A stretch of DNA of 64,000 bases from Daphnia carinata (GCF_022539665.2 NC_081338.1:8254463-8318462); one strand, 5' to 3'; positions 1 to 10,980 are shown, counted from the stretch's first letter. Notes: generated by a model not told the origin, from the sequence alone. A program made the numbers and translations.

Positions 1-729
1 TTACAAATATGTTTGTCAAATTGAAAGTTTACCTGAAAACCTTCAGCTCTTTGCAGAGCACCATTTCATGACTGTTTCTCTTCAATACTTCTCGCATTCC
101 AACTTCAGCTTGGCCATCCAAGATTTTCACTTTGGCTTTGAGTTTTTTTTGTTATCGTAGCCTCTTTTGAATCTAAAGTGTTCGCAAATTTTTAATGTGT
201 TCTCCTAGAAAACAAAATAAACATTGAATGTGAATGAGAATGCATAATATGTTCCACGTCAACAATTTAAGTGCAAGCTGCACCTAAGTCTCTGTAGAAG
301 AGCTTACTCAATTTACCTCTTTAAAGCAGCTATTAGGGATGTCGATTATCGATATATCATATCGGAAAACACGGCTGAAACCGATATGATATATCACATC
401 GGAAAATCCGATATGTGAATATGATACCGATATTTCGCCACCCCATCTGCCAGTAAAAATAACAACCACACGCGGATTTCCTACACAATTTAACAGAAGG
501 TTTTTTTTTTTAACTGACGAGGAATATATTCCTCTTCTTGGAAAAGAAGTTGAGGAATATGTTAAAAGCACAAAAATCATTTCAACTCTAATTCACCTCC
601 TACGTCTTCTTGTACCCCAACTTCTTAACCCGTTTACATTACCTTCTTCCTCGGTGTCTTCCTTTGCTATCTTCTGAAAATTCGTATTTATTACCATTTT
701 TTTGAGGAATGAAAATTAGCTAAATATAA

Positions 730-803
730 TCATTTGCTGGGCTCGAACCTCTGACCTTCTAAGCATGTTTCAATCGCTCTAACCACCGACCCATAGGTTC
801 TTC
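730..803 (-). ncRNA. tRNA-like module 1
   Basis: Reverse strand: GGTCGGTGGTTAGAGCG (box A-like) and, about 35 nt later, AGGTTCGAGCCC (box B-like), with tRNA-like spacing and AAGGTC before the T arm. The T stem is mismatched, so it is a tRNA-derived sequence rather than a working tRNA. It lies inside the hAT-like element. Confidence 0.45.
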
Positions 804-924
804 CATTAGGTGTGCATTACATTGTCATATAATCGACGTTGTTTACAAATCCGATATATCGGATTGATATTTGGGATACACCACTCGACATATCTATATC
901 GTTGTATTTTATAACTATATTATG

Positions 925-980
925 TACCTTAGAATAATAGCTGACGAGCAGACATTTTTGGGTTCAAATCTGTTATACAG
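925..980 (+). ncRNA. tRNA-like module 2 (box B only)
   Basis: Contains AGCTGACGAG and GGGTTCAAATCTG followed by TTATACAG, the same order as module 3, so the two look like diverged copies. Only the box B-like part is convincing. Confidence 0.3.
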
Positions 981-1117
981 GACACAACCCAAAAATATTT
1001 TTCTAAAAAAATTTTCTTATTGGTTACATATCAATGATAAATCATCGGTTACATTACATTGGAACATTTTCTAGGAAGCTCAACAAAGCTTTTCAATTGG
1101 TTTCTTGCATATTATAC

Positions 1118-1184
1118 GTGTGTAGTGGTCTATCAGTCAGCATGCAAAGCTGACGAGGTAGAGGTTCAAATCCAGTATTATACA
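1118..1184 (+). ncRNA. tRNA-like module 3
   Basis: GTAGTGGTCTATCAGTCAG (box A-like), then AGAGGTTCAAATCCAG (box B-like) about 30 nt later. Spacing matches a tRNA body. It is in the opposite orientation to module 1. Confidence 0.45.
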
Positions 1185-1365
1185 GTAAACATTAACAATT
1201 TTGTCTTCACGTAGCTTCAAAAATCACTTGCACAATCAAAAGTCAAAAATATCATATCGGTACATCTATCCAATTGAACGCATCCTACTAGATAATATTT
1301 TGCTTATAGTTTTGAAATATTAATCTTATTCAGGCGAATCACACAAATTAAATATGGGACAGTCT

Positions 1366-1424
1366 GTTAGGTAGCGCGGTAGCCTAGTAACATGAAGTGT
1401 TGATGTTCGATTCCGCTCGCAGGA
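1366..1424 (+). ncRNA. tRNA-like module 4
   Basis: GGTAGCGCGGTAGCCTAG resembles a D arm, and GATGTTCGATTCCGC is a good box B. It is compact and followed by a T run (TTTTTAATTTTTTTTT), a possible polymerase III terminator. Confidence 0.45.
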
Positions 1425-1620
1425 TTTTTAATTTTTTTTTCCAAAAAAATCGTATCGGTTTACAAAAAAATATCGATAAAATTGTGCGATATATCGGTAT
1501 CGTGATATTTAAATCAAATATCGCAAATCGACATCACTAGCAGCTATCCGTCCTTTATGGTAAAAGGAGTTTTTGGTAGAATCTATTGCACGGAAACATT
1601 TTGTCGACGAATCTAGCATA

Positions 1621-1933
1621 TTGTTATTTTCTTTAGAGAACAACATTTTCAAGCCAAATCTAGCTTCAGGACGCCTCCACTTGAGGGCAGTATAAGCAGA
1701 GTAAGTATCCAAAAAATCGTATGAAGGGTAGTACAAAAAACAAACGTAGTAAAATAAACTCTTAAGATTGCCGATTGAAATTTTAAAAAAAATGTAATTC
1801 TTGTATTACAAGTTCAACAAAATTTAGTTACTTTTTTATTGTTCATGGTTTCCATCTGCTTATACTGCCCTCAAGTGGAGGCGTCCTGAAGCTGGATTTG
1901 GCTCGAAAATGTCGTTATCTAAAGAAAATAACA
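1621..1933. repeat. Inverted repeat, 79-nt arms, 155-nt spacer
   Basis: Arms 1621-1699 and 1855-1933 are reverse complements with only a few mismatches, both containing CCTCCACTTGAGGGCAG or its complement. The transcript would form a long hairpin. It lies just outside the right target duplication of the hAT-like element. Confidence 0.85.
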
Positions 1934-1989
1934 AAAAGCTAGGTTCAGATAGTGTGATTTATGGAGTGATCAGTGATAATGTTGAGAGA

Positions 1990-3300
1990 TCAAGGTAAAT
2001 AATAATAAAGTTTAAAGGTTATAATATGAGAGGCAGTTTTTGTAAATGGAAAAAGAGAAAACAAGAACTTGAAAGTGACGTCTAAACAAAATTTGTAGGA
2101 AATGAAGACCCAAAAAATCAAGAGCCTTATAAAACACGAGGGTCCATTGACATCGTCGCTCTTAAAAAGCAACTCTCTCCTGAAGACTTTTTCATTTCTA
2201 GCTTATTGACCAACTTCCAACTGAAAGTGTATCTACAGTTGACGATCTCAATAGCAATAAGGTTGGTGTTGAACTGGAAGAATGTCTAGCAGCTAACACC
2301 TCACACTTAATAGGTATGTATTAATCTTTACGTTTAAGGAAGGCGGGCCAGCTTATTTCATCTATTTTCAGGGAAAAGGCTCGATTTGTCTGATAGGACA
2401 ATGAAAACAAAACTTAAAAGGAGTTAGAAAAATTGAAGAAGAAGAAATTAAAAAAGAAAAATAACAAGAAGCGGTCCTGAATTGCCAAACTTGCACAAGC
2501 CACCGAGGCAGCATCAGTGTCATCAACCTCTGATCCCACAGAGTTTGTCAAAACAGGTATTCCTGAACCAAGAACAACAAGTACACTGCTAACAACAATT
2601 TTCAACAGTGAAGGCTGCCTAGTTTTCAGAAAATTTGATTGAGGAGAACTACCTAATCCCTCACTCATTCTGAGCAAGACCACTTTAGAGCCAGAAGCGG
2701 AAACTAAAAAAAACTCAAAGATAAAGTGAAAATCTTCTATGGCCAAGCTGAAGTTGAGAATGCAAGAAGTATTGAAGAGAAACAGGCATGAAAAGGTGCT
2801 CTGCAAAGAGCTGAAGGTTTTCAGGTAAACTTTCAATTTGACAAACATATTTGTAAGATGTTCAAAACTTTTAAGCTTTCTGTATTGCAATAGGTAAAAA
2901 ACAATGTGGAATTGCTTGCTAAATCAATTAAGAAACGAGATGAAATCAAATCAGAAAGTAAAAAGAAGTTGGCTGAACACATCGAAGAATAGGAAAAGAG
3001 AATGGAATAACAACAAAAAACAAGAAAAGCCAACATTAAGAAAAAGGAAACTGAAAAGAAAGAGCATAAACTGAGAAAACCAAAGATAAAAGGCAAGTTT
3101 ATCGTATGAAAGACCGATACTGTCTCATGGATGAGATAGCTCCGTGTTCGTTCATGTGCAAGCCATGTCGTGATAGTTTTTTACAAAAATACACTGGAAT
3201 GCCTTCCATGATCGTGGAAAATTTGAAGAAAAAAAATCTTAGATTCATTTTAAAAGGTTTCATGTCTTCATTAATCATAGACTCATAAAAAAAGTCTTTT
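1990..3300 (+). pseudogene. Decayed coiled-coil protein gene
   Basis: The plus strand reads Lys/Glu-rich segments broken by stops (for example KSESKKKLAEHIEE, then KANIKKKETEKKEHKLRKPK). A 60-residue open piece at 3106-3288 starts MKDRYCLMDEIAPCSFMCKP. Introns with CAG/GTAAAC and TAG/GTATG-type sites seem present, so this is a decayed copy of an intron-containing gene rather than a processed copy. The family is unknown. Confidence 0.35.
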
Positions 3301-4137
3301 ATGGTAGAAATTACAATTGATTTGTCATTATTAGTAGCTTTGTTAACGTCAAGTACAAAGCTTCCTTATATTTCAGTGCAGTATGTGATGTAATTAGGTA
3401 ACCATCTAACCAATAGCTCCTTGAAAATGTGCGTAAGGGGTAAACTAGATACGAACAACGTAAAAAATCATTTATAAAAAATGCTGGAGAAATGCAAGTT
3501 CTTGCCAGAGACGTAGATGGTTTTCTCGGAGTAAATGTGAGGTTATTCTTTAACAAACGGTTGCTCTTCAACAATAGCCATGCATTTACTTTCGAATTTT
3601 GACTCATCGATGTTCCTACGCAAATTGTATATTCCAGTTTTGCTTGAACTATTTATTGCTTTGGTGAAAAGCGCTCCTAGCCTAGATAACAGTCAGCAGT
3701 CACACCGCCTGGCATAGTTATAGCAGTAGGTTATGATTTTAATATATATATTGGGCTCTTTGTAACTTTGAAAAGAATTGAAAATATGATAAGGAAATAA
3801 ATGATATAAAATCAATATTGAATTATAACAGTCTCTTTTTTTGTTCCTTACTTCAGATGATACTTTAAGTTTATAATATTATTCCTATAAACATTGTTTA
3901 TCAAATTTTAATTAGAACGAACTAGTCTTCATGTTAACATATCTTTGTTCCCAGCACCCACAAAAGCCCCGCAAAACTCATTCAATTTTCGTATTCAAAA
4001 TGAACAAACGGTCTTTATCTATGGCATAAGCATCGGCAATGGGAAGTGATAAGGGAGGTGGAAGGGGAGTTGGGGGGGGAATGAGCAAAGAGGTTGGACA
4101 GAACAAGGCGAATTGCGAAAAAACATAGATTTCTTAT
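3300..4137. other. Non-coding stretch
   Basis: No supported gene. A short protein-like plus-strand stretch near 3480-3600 may belong to the decayed gene on its left; the rest is AT-rich, ending in a G-rich run (GGGAGTTGGGGGGGGA near 4067). Confidence 0.4.
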
Positions 4138-4622
4138 ATTCTGTTCAGACTTGCCGCGCCGATCAATTTTCCGATCTCGATCTCCGATGCGATCTTTTGA
4201 GTTTGATCGGATCGGGCGATCCGATCTTTTCTCAAAAGATCGGATCGCCGATCAAGATCGGCCGATCGTTTTTACCGATTTTCTTGTACGGCATCTAGCG
4301 CTCAAAATTTACACTATTTAACGAATTTAGCATTGGCTGTCACAGCGACAGTCACTGACGGCCATTGAGGGTGAACACTAAACAGTTTCCCTCAATTGGC
4401 ATTCGCAAAAATAGTAGTGAAAGAGTACCATGTGGCTGCAAAATCGACAGCTAGATGGCGAAAAGTTTGATCGCTCAAAAAGATCGGATCGCGATCATTT
4501 TTTTGGGATCGCCGATCCGATCTCCGATCTTTCTCAAAACATCGGATCGGCGATCATTTTTTGATCGAAGATCGGATCGGCGATCAATTTTTGATCGCGA
4601 TAGCGGCAAGTCTGATTCTGTT
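4138..4622. mobile_element. hAT-like MITE with GATCGG-rich subterminal repeats
   Basis: The element is 4146-4614 (469 bp), with terminal inverted repeats CAGACTTGCCGC/GCGGCAAGTCTG and an exact 8-bp target duplication ATTCTGTT (4138-4145, 4615-4622). Both subterminal regions (about 4160-4280 and 4480-4600) are dense in GATCGGATCG/CGCCGATC motifs in both orientations; the centre is ordinary sequence. No coding capacity. The 8-bp duplication and CAG terminus point to hAT. Confidence 0.88.
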
Positions 4623-4822
4623 CAAAGAAGCGATAGTTGTTCAATAAACAAAAATTGTAAAAAATGAACTTTATATAACGGGATATTAGCAATGGATAAA
4701 TACTAACATAATCCGAAATCAGATTACTACCGAATCAATAATCAAAAATTAACTAGCCCACATACGCTAACATTGTTTGATCTCGGCAAACCTTATAGCA
4801 GGTGACGGTTTCAGCAACCTTC

Positions 4823-4942
4823 AAAAAGGCCCACTTTTGAATTTGGAAAAAAAGTGGGCCTTTTTCGTATGGGCCTTTTTCGTCTGGGCCTTTTTCGCGG
4901 GCCTTTTTCGTCTGGGCCTTTTTCGTCTGGGCCTTTTTCTCC
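4823..4942. repeat. Perfect 16-nt hairpin followed by a 15-bp tandem repeat
   Basis: AAAAAGGCCCACTTTT (4823-4838) and its exact complement (4850-4865) form a hairpin with an 11-nt loop. From 4856 to 4942 the unit GGGCCTTTTTCGTCT is repeated six times (one unit 13 bp). On the minus strand the 15-bp unit keeps frame as a pentapeptide repeat (KAQTK, GPDEK) at the broken end of the Gypsy polyprotein. Confidence 0.9.
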
Positions 4943-5052
4943 GCCAATCTATTAGGGGGGACATACGGAAATGAACCTTTCATTTGCGTTGCAATTACTA
5001 GCGAAGTCTGACGAAATAACGTCGTCTTTTTGACCGTCGTAACTGCCATGTC

Positions 5053-5480
5053 TGGTACCCTAGAGATGGCTGATCCCTGCTCATCCCTTGCTAAATAAAT
5101 GCTCCTGGCTTCTCCGTCAAGCCGTAAACCGGGTTTCTGGATTGCATCCCATCCAAGGATACAGTCTTCAGAAACACCATTTGTAATAATAAACTCCTGT
5201 CTTAAAACTGACTCTCCATATCATACAGGCAATGTAACTCTTCCCAGCGTTTGTAACTTTTTCTCCCCCACATCATACAAATCGAAATCAAGCTGACTGC
5301 AGATCGCTTGACCTCTCGGGGGTAACTTCTGAAATACTCTCTCGTGAATTATACTTTTAGACGCGCCTATATCAAATAATGCTTGCAATGGTATCTGAAA
5401 AATCTTTAATGGAATTCTAGGCGTCGATTCATTTGTTATCGTTGTTAATTTTGCGTCGGGATTTCAACTGAGGCTCCCTA
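5053..5480 (-). pseudogene. Gypsy-like retropepsin domain
   Basis: Minus-strand translation gives ALFDIGASKSIIHERVFQKL and later ILGWDAIQKPGLRLDGEA, the two halves of a retroviral-type aspartic protease. The catalytic triplet reads D-I-G where D-T/S-G is required, and an in-frame stop follows LGRVTLPV, so it is inactive. Confidence 0.7.
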
Positions 5481-5495
5481 TCAACTGACCCGAAG

Positions 5496-8281
5496 TTACA
5501 GTTGATATCTATTGGTTTCCCTGACGCTGAGGGGACCCGGAATATTCGGCCTATCGGAGCTCCTGAACTTGTGACAGTTATTCGATTTGTGTCCGATTTC
5601 ACGACAAGAATAACAAATTGGAGGCTGTGCTTGTTCAAAATTATGCCGTTGGAATTTACGGCATTCCGATTGTGTATGCCCACGAAAACCGCAGAAATTG
5701 CAAGTTATTCCATTTTGAGTAGGCCTATTTCTCGAATCATTAAAAGGTCTCGAAAACGAGGGCGTGGACTGTATAGGTCTATTGGAGAATCCCGCATTTT
5801 GGTAAGAATTGGTGTTATTATTGGGTCGATGAGGAGGAGGTCTCCAATTTCTGTCTTGATTGCCGCTATTGGTTTGGAACGAAACTTGTTTCTTATAAGG
5901 GTTGCCTGTTGGAGAAGAAGAATAATCTTTCTTATCCCTTTGGAGCTGTTTTACTGCTTGCGTGAGTTCCTGAAGAACATCCCTAATGTCTTCCCTGTTT
6001 TCTTTCGGGCTCTCCGTATTTTTATTCCCTTGACTGATATTAGCAACGACATTATTGACTATTTCCTTCTGGTCGATTAACATTTGTTTGAGTTCCGTCA
6101 AATCCGAATGTTTCGTGTCACACGATCCATCGATTGCCCTAACAAACTCATGTTTTTCCCGATCTGTCTCTAAAGCTTCCAAACGAACGGCATAAATACG
6201 CGTTGATGCAACAAGCTTGGTAAAGTCGCGAAATTTCTTATAACGTACTTTGGCCTGCAATTTGGAATCCAACCCCTCGATAAATTTTTGCATAAGGATG
6301 ATTGTGAACGATTTCTCTGCATAACCTTCTGGATACGCCTTCTTAAAAATCTCGTGCAAGCGGTGCGCATAGTCGACAATTTTTTCGCCTGGTTTACGTT
6401 TAGCCTTATTAATTTTTTAAATATATACATCGACGTTTTCATCCCCATGAAAGTGATCAAGTAACGCTTCTTTAATCGACGCATAATCATGCGGATGCTG
6501 CCTGATAATGTTTTAAAGTACTGAAAAAGCCTTATCTGTTATTTTAGCTCGCAGCATCTGAATAATCTTTTCTCCTGACCATTCTGTCCCATCAACTATG
6601 CTTTCAAAAGATTCTAGCCAAGAGTAAAAGCGAGAAATTGCACTTCCCGAAAAGGAAGGAAGCAATTGTAGCCGCGAAAAGGTGTGTTGGTTTGTCTGAA
6701 AATCATTTAAGTCGTTGACTGTGGCAGCCCGTGAAGGGGAACAAGATTTGGCCATGTTGGGATCGAATAGGGGAGGATTAAACGTCTCTCGGCGTGGATT
6801 CGGAGGGTGTCCTGAAATGCGGTACGTAATCGCCTCATTTGCACTATCAGATCTTCCTGCCGGCTGGATTGCTGGGCTTGAGGAGGGTGTTGAGTGCGTG
6901 ACTGGCAGGAATGCCGGTTTCTTTGGCGTGTTCGCCTTCTCCTCGGAATGCGTTTCGACAGAGGCGATATTTGTTGAGTCGGCGTGGTTTGCTGTTCTTC
7001 CTGGGCCCTCCGAATGTATGACAGCAACTGTCTCAATTCGTTAGTAGCCGGTATGAGAGCGTCCCCGATTTCCTTCGTTATCTGCTGTCCCTCCGGTTGC
7101 ACCAATGTCCGGAAGTTGTTGAATTTCGTCTGAAGAGATCTCAGTTCCGGCAATAGCGCCACTAAACCGATTATGGCCTGAACGTTTCTTAGGTAAGAGA
7201 CCAGGTGGAGGGTGTCTGTGAGAAACTTCAGCTGGTACTCCTGCAGGGTGTTCTTTAGGAAGTTGGAGAACTCTGATATCTCGAGTGGGAGAAGGCAATA
7301 TGTCTCTTCCTTGCGGTGGTTGATTAAGCCTTCCCTGGGGACAAAGTTGAAAAGTTTCTTGTCCTTCTCCGGCGTGAATGTCAGCAATTCGGTGATGCTG
7401 TAAGTTAGTCCTAGTAGGTAAATCGTAAACTCCCTCGCATAGGTTGTAAATATTGTTATCAGCACGGTCACTTGGGGCTCCGCAACCTGCGCCGTGGTCA
7501 GTCGACTGGCTCTCACTACCAGAATTGCACGCAAGGATTTCAGAAGTGTCTCCGCTTTTTTCAAATTCGTTGGCATTTTGGTCTGGTATTGATACTGCTT
7601 CCGGATTGTTTGCATCAACGCTATTAGTTGTCCCCAAATTATCGGATCGGTTGATCGGAAATCCAACTCCCTCTCCTTGAGATACTTGAGCGTTAGTAGC
7701 AGGGACGGTAACTGACTCGTCGGCTCTGGAAGTATTTTCCATTGATTGGTCTGGATCTCGTGGTATAGGCGATGGAGAACCGAGTTGTAGTGATTTTCCA
7801 TCTAATGGACTCTTCTTTTGAAAATAACTGAGAATCGTACTCGAGAGAAAGCTAGTTTTCGACGCAGGTGTAACAGGTGATTTGAATGAAGAAAAACGAG
7901 AAGTTAACCTTGCATAAACAGACGGTGCGGGCTGAGTAGGTGCAACGGAAGCTTTGTTACGGGCCCAACTTTTCCTAGTGTTATTTTTAACTAACGGGGC
8001 TACGGACTCGTTCGCGGTGTTAGACATCAATTTCCTCAACTGGGTATTATCTGTCTGTACTTTTTTAGTTAAAATGGGAGAGGCAGATTGTTTAACGCTT
8101 TCTGTTTCTTTATCTGACGTCTTACAGTCTTGAAATGTATGCGGGGCGGTCGTGGTAGAAGCTGACAATTTTTCAAACTAATTAACTTAGCAATCGTTTC
8201 GTCATTGATTTGCACTACGGGTGCTACAGGAATTAACGGAATGTTCAAAGGTGTACGAGGACGTTTATGCCCGCCTGTCAT
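5496..8281 (-). pseudogene. Gypsy-like gag region, interrupted
   Basis: The structural protein region of the retroelement. Two minus-strand frames, offset by one base, are both open over 7041-7801. One carries a hydrophilic Ser/Asn-rich protein (8168 to 7041), the other a basic, Gln-rich protein (7801 to 6707). The capsid-like part (LPSFSGSAISRFYSWLESFE) opens at 6755 in the first frame, overlapping by 49 nt, as for a -1 frameshift. It is broken near 6513 and 6415, then continues to two zinc knuckles (C-N-F-C...H-T-Q-S-E-C and C-Y-S-C...H-K-S-N-N-C) near 5600-5710. Confidence 0.75.
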
Positions 8282-8315
8282 TGTGGTGGAGCTCTGAAAA
8301 ACGCTGCCACCATTA

Positions 8316-9009
8316 TGTAAAGCATCTTCCCGTGTGGGAAGACTGACTTTACTGTATTAAGAGAATAAGAAATAAAAACGAGCTCGGAGGCGTATTCCCC
8401 ACAATGATGGATTTATTATTCTAAGTGAAGCATACTACAAGAAGCAAGACATAGAAAGAAAATAAAGAAACAGTAGGGAAACGGGAGAGAGAAAGAGAGA
8501 CAATTATAACCAGGTCTTACCGTGATAACACGAGTAGGTAGCGGAAAGAAATCGACACGGAAGTGAACCAGATAACCTCACGCTCACTAAGGCAATTCAC
8601 AATCAAATAGATTGAACAAGTGTCAAGAGGACAAATGCACTGTCCAAGAATAACTAAGTTTGAACAGATGCAAATTAATGCAATTTAGGCAAATAAGTTC
8701 ACACTAAAGCGTACAATTTCCTACACAATACTACTAACCAAAGATAAGCGCAGCAAGAATAAATTCAGGCGACTACTTTACTCAGATGCAAGTTCTAGTC
8801 TGATCTTTCCCATATTTTGGGTTTACGATTAAACTTTGCATATTGGCAAATTGGCACGATTGGGAGGTGCTTGTAAACTTCACTCGTGCAGCCAATCAAG
8901 AGATGTGTCCAGCGTGGCGTGATATTGGTGACGTACCGCCTGCGCGAGTCAGCTAGCAGGTGTCCATCTGAGTCACCCATGTTGCGTATATATGTTGTTG
9001 CAATTGACA
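8316..9009 (-). repeat. LTR of the Gypsy-like element (5' LTR)
   Basis: On the minus strand it would begin TGTCAATTGCAAC and end TTTACA, three bases before the primer binding site. The TG...CA ends are typical. No partner LTR lies in the window, so the outer boundary is inferred. Confidence 0.5.
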
Positions 9010-10980
9010 TGTTTTATACTAATTAATTATTAAAGATACTACAGAAAAGAAATATAATTGAAGACGTATATTGGCTTCGTTACAATAGTAAGAAAAAAAT
9101 TATTAAAAATGTTTTTCTTACCAACAGCAATGAATGATGGAGGACTAATCTGATCCCCATCCCCCAATGCCTTCCTGGATGTCATTAGAATTATACAACA
9201 AGAATGGGAACTTGTCAATCTCTGGATTACTGGTACCATACTCCACAACTACATCGCCACTGGTCCTTATGCTTGAGTTGGTAGTTTTGTTTTTAACCAT
9301 TTCTCAGGATAAGAGGTATCTTGTAATGTTGGCATCGTTGCTATATGCTGCTTTCTAATCGGTCTTCTATCTCTTTCTTGATTTGACAATTTTGTTAGTG
9401 AAATACCGTTGTCCAATGCTTTAAGATCCGACTTCGCTTTAGAGTAGAGGAGACCGGACCCATATTGTACAGTTTCGATTTTCCCGTATTATCTTTCTTC
9501 TCCCATAAATTGGTAATTTTTTAAAATCAATATTTTATCTACTCTCCATTAATGGAATTTTTTTCAAATCTGAAACTCAATAATTACAAAAGATATTGCT
9601 ATACTAATATTTTGTGGTTATTGCCTTGTACCGAGTCGACAATGGACAGGCGCCTGTCCCACTTTAGGCGGCTTTATTATAGGGAGAAATGAATACATGA
9701 AAAATATTGTTAAATGTGTCTATATACCTATTAAACGCAACAATTAATAAAAACATAATTCCTAAAAAGAAAAAACGCTACATTTGTTGGAAATTTGCTT
9801 ATCAATTACAAAATTATAGTTGCATGATAATATGCATAAAAGATAGGAAGGAGTTGCGCCAAATGATATCGACAATTACTAGATGGGCGCGACCATGGCC
9901 TAGTATAACAACAGTCAGTAAGAGCGCAATACCTACTGCACCTAAAACTAAATTGCTAGAGGGGCGTAATAACCCAAACCGAGGTTCACTTCCCACTGTT
10001 TGTAACTAATTCAGAATCGAAGTAAGTTGAAAAAATCAGTGGAAAACAGAACCTAGCGCTGCGCCTAATGTGAGTTAGGGAAAGAAGAGTTAAGGGAAAA
10101 ACATAACTGATTGTGCCTAGAATGAACCAAGGTATCCCGCACCACTATCGGGTGTTCTTCTCACTTGCCCATTCTACTTATGACGAAATAGATCCTACGA
10201 CAGTAGTACCTCTTCCTCATTGCCAATCAGTGGCAGAAGTCAAGGAAATCGGAATGGAATAAAGGTGCGGAAAGTGGAATTCGAATTTCTCTGACGTGAC
10301 TTTGATCTAAAATTAAAATAGGCTAGAAAACGATAAAGACGCTAATAGCATTCACTTATTTAATGGCTGCGATGTTTTGAGTTAAAAGGAAAAACTACCT
10401 TAACTAAAATTTTAATTGAAGTAAGAGAGTCTGGCAGATCTCGAAGAACCAATGCAGCAGAAAAAAATGATAATAAGCTAATCACTGCAACAACAAAAAT
10501 GTTCAACTTATTCAAACCAAATATCATCGCCCGATGTCGTTGATTGTGAATTTCGAAATAGTAAAGTTGAAATTCTGTTTCCTCGAAATCAGGAAACAAT
10601 ATTGAAATTGAAATCGATCAAGAGACCTCCCTTTGATCGAACACCTGTTGAATGTGTTTCTAAATCGCCACCAATGGTTTCAACTGCATCTTTGAGAGTA
10701 TATAGAAGCTACTGCTTTTGTTGACGATTAGAAGAGTCCAGTTTTTTTAAGTCTCAGTGAAAATCACAAACATTAAAATGGCAAAAGTTAAAGTTTGCAA
10801 AAAAAACTCTACACAACAATTTAGTTGATTTTAAATCAATTGATAATTGAGAGGTTCATTTCTGTCCATTTCATCATAGTGATTTTCTCAATCGTTTTTG
10901 TTAGATGTTTCATTTTTTAAATCTTCTTTTTTCATTTTAATAAATACGAAAATCTAATATTAAGTGCAAATCATTCTCCC
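9010..10980. other. Non-coding, with one weak tRNA-like stretch
   Basis: No confident gene. Around 9890-9992 a box A-like CATGGCCTAGTATAAC is followed by a box B-like GAGGTTCACTTCCC about 85 nt later, suggesting a tRNA-derived SINE remnant. On the minus strand 10360-10615 is open for about 85 codons with one hydrophobic segment (FVVAVISLLSFFSAALVL), too little to call a gene. Confidence 0.35.

Larger units (their letters stand above)
326..1547. mobile_element. hAT-like non-autonomous DNA element with tRNA-like modules
   Basis: The element proper is 334-1539 (1206 bp). Ends TAGGGATGTCGAT... and ...ATCGACATCACTA are imperfect terminal inverted repeats, and the 8-bp direct repeat GCAGCTAT flanks both sides (326-333, 1540-1547). 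An 8-bp target duplication and a TAG-type terminus are hallmarks of the hAT superfamily. Subterminal copies of ATATCGG in both orientations cluster near each end, as expected for transposase-binding repeats. No transposase is encoded. The interior carries four tRNA-like stretches (separate entries). Confidence 0.85.
1..2853. repeat. Large inverted duplication (arms 1-151 and 2704-2853)
   Basis: The first 151 bases are the reverse complement of 2704-2853 with roughly 90-95% identity by eye, weaker similarity continuing inward to about 190. Both arms carry the same piece of a coiled-coil-like coding sequence and the same CAG/GTAAAC donor-like site. The left arm is cut by the window edge, so the full size is unknown. 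Confidence 0.75.
4753..9009 (-). mobile_element. Truncated Ty3/Gypsy-like LTR retroelement
   Basis: On the minus strand the order is LTR (8316-9009), a primer binding site starting TGGTGGCAGCG (8302-8312), a long gag region, a zinc-knuckle domain and a retropepsin, then the element ends near 4.75 kb in a tandem repeat with no reverse transcriptase, integrase or second LTR. Gag frames are interrupted, so it is not functional. The LTR's outer boundary is uncertain because similarity to a piece at 11.0-11.25 kb continues to about 9.09 kb. Confidence 0.8.

Noticed and set aside
2414-3096. Two minus-strand open frames of 158 and 87 codons
   Set aside because: They are the antisense of the Lys/Glu-rich coiled-coil sequence, giving Phe/Leu/Ser-rich translations with no recognisable domain.
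5502-6080. 192-codon plus-strand open frame
   Set aside because: Antisense of the Gypsy gag zinc-knuckle region, which is clearly coding on the other strand.
10360-10615. About 85-codon minus-strand frame with one hydrophobic segment
   Set aside because: Could suggest a membrane receptor exon, but no splice sites, start context or family match support it.
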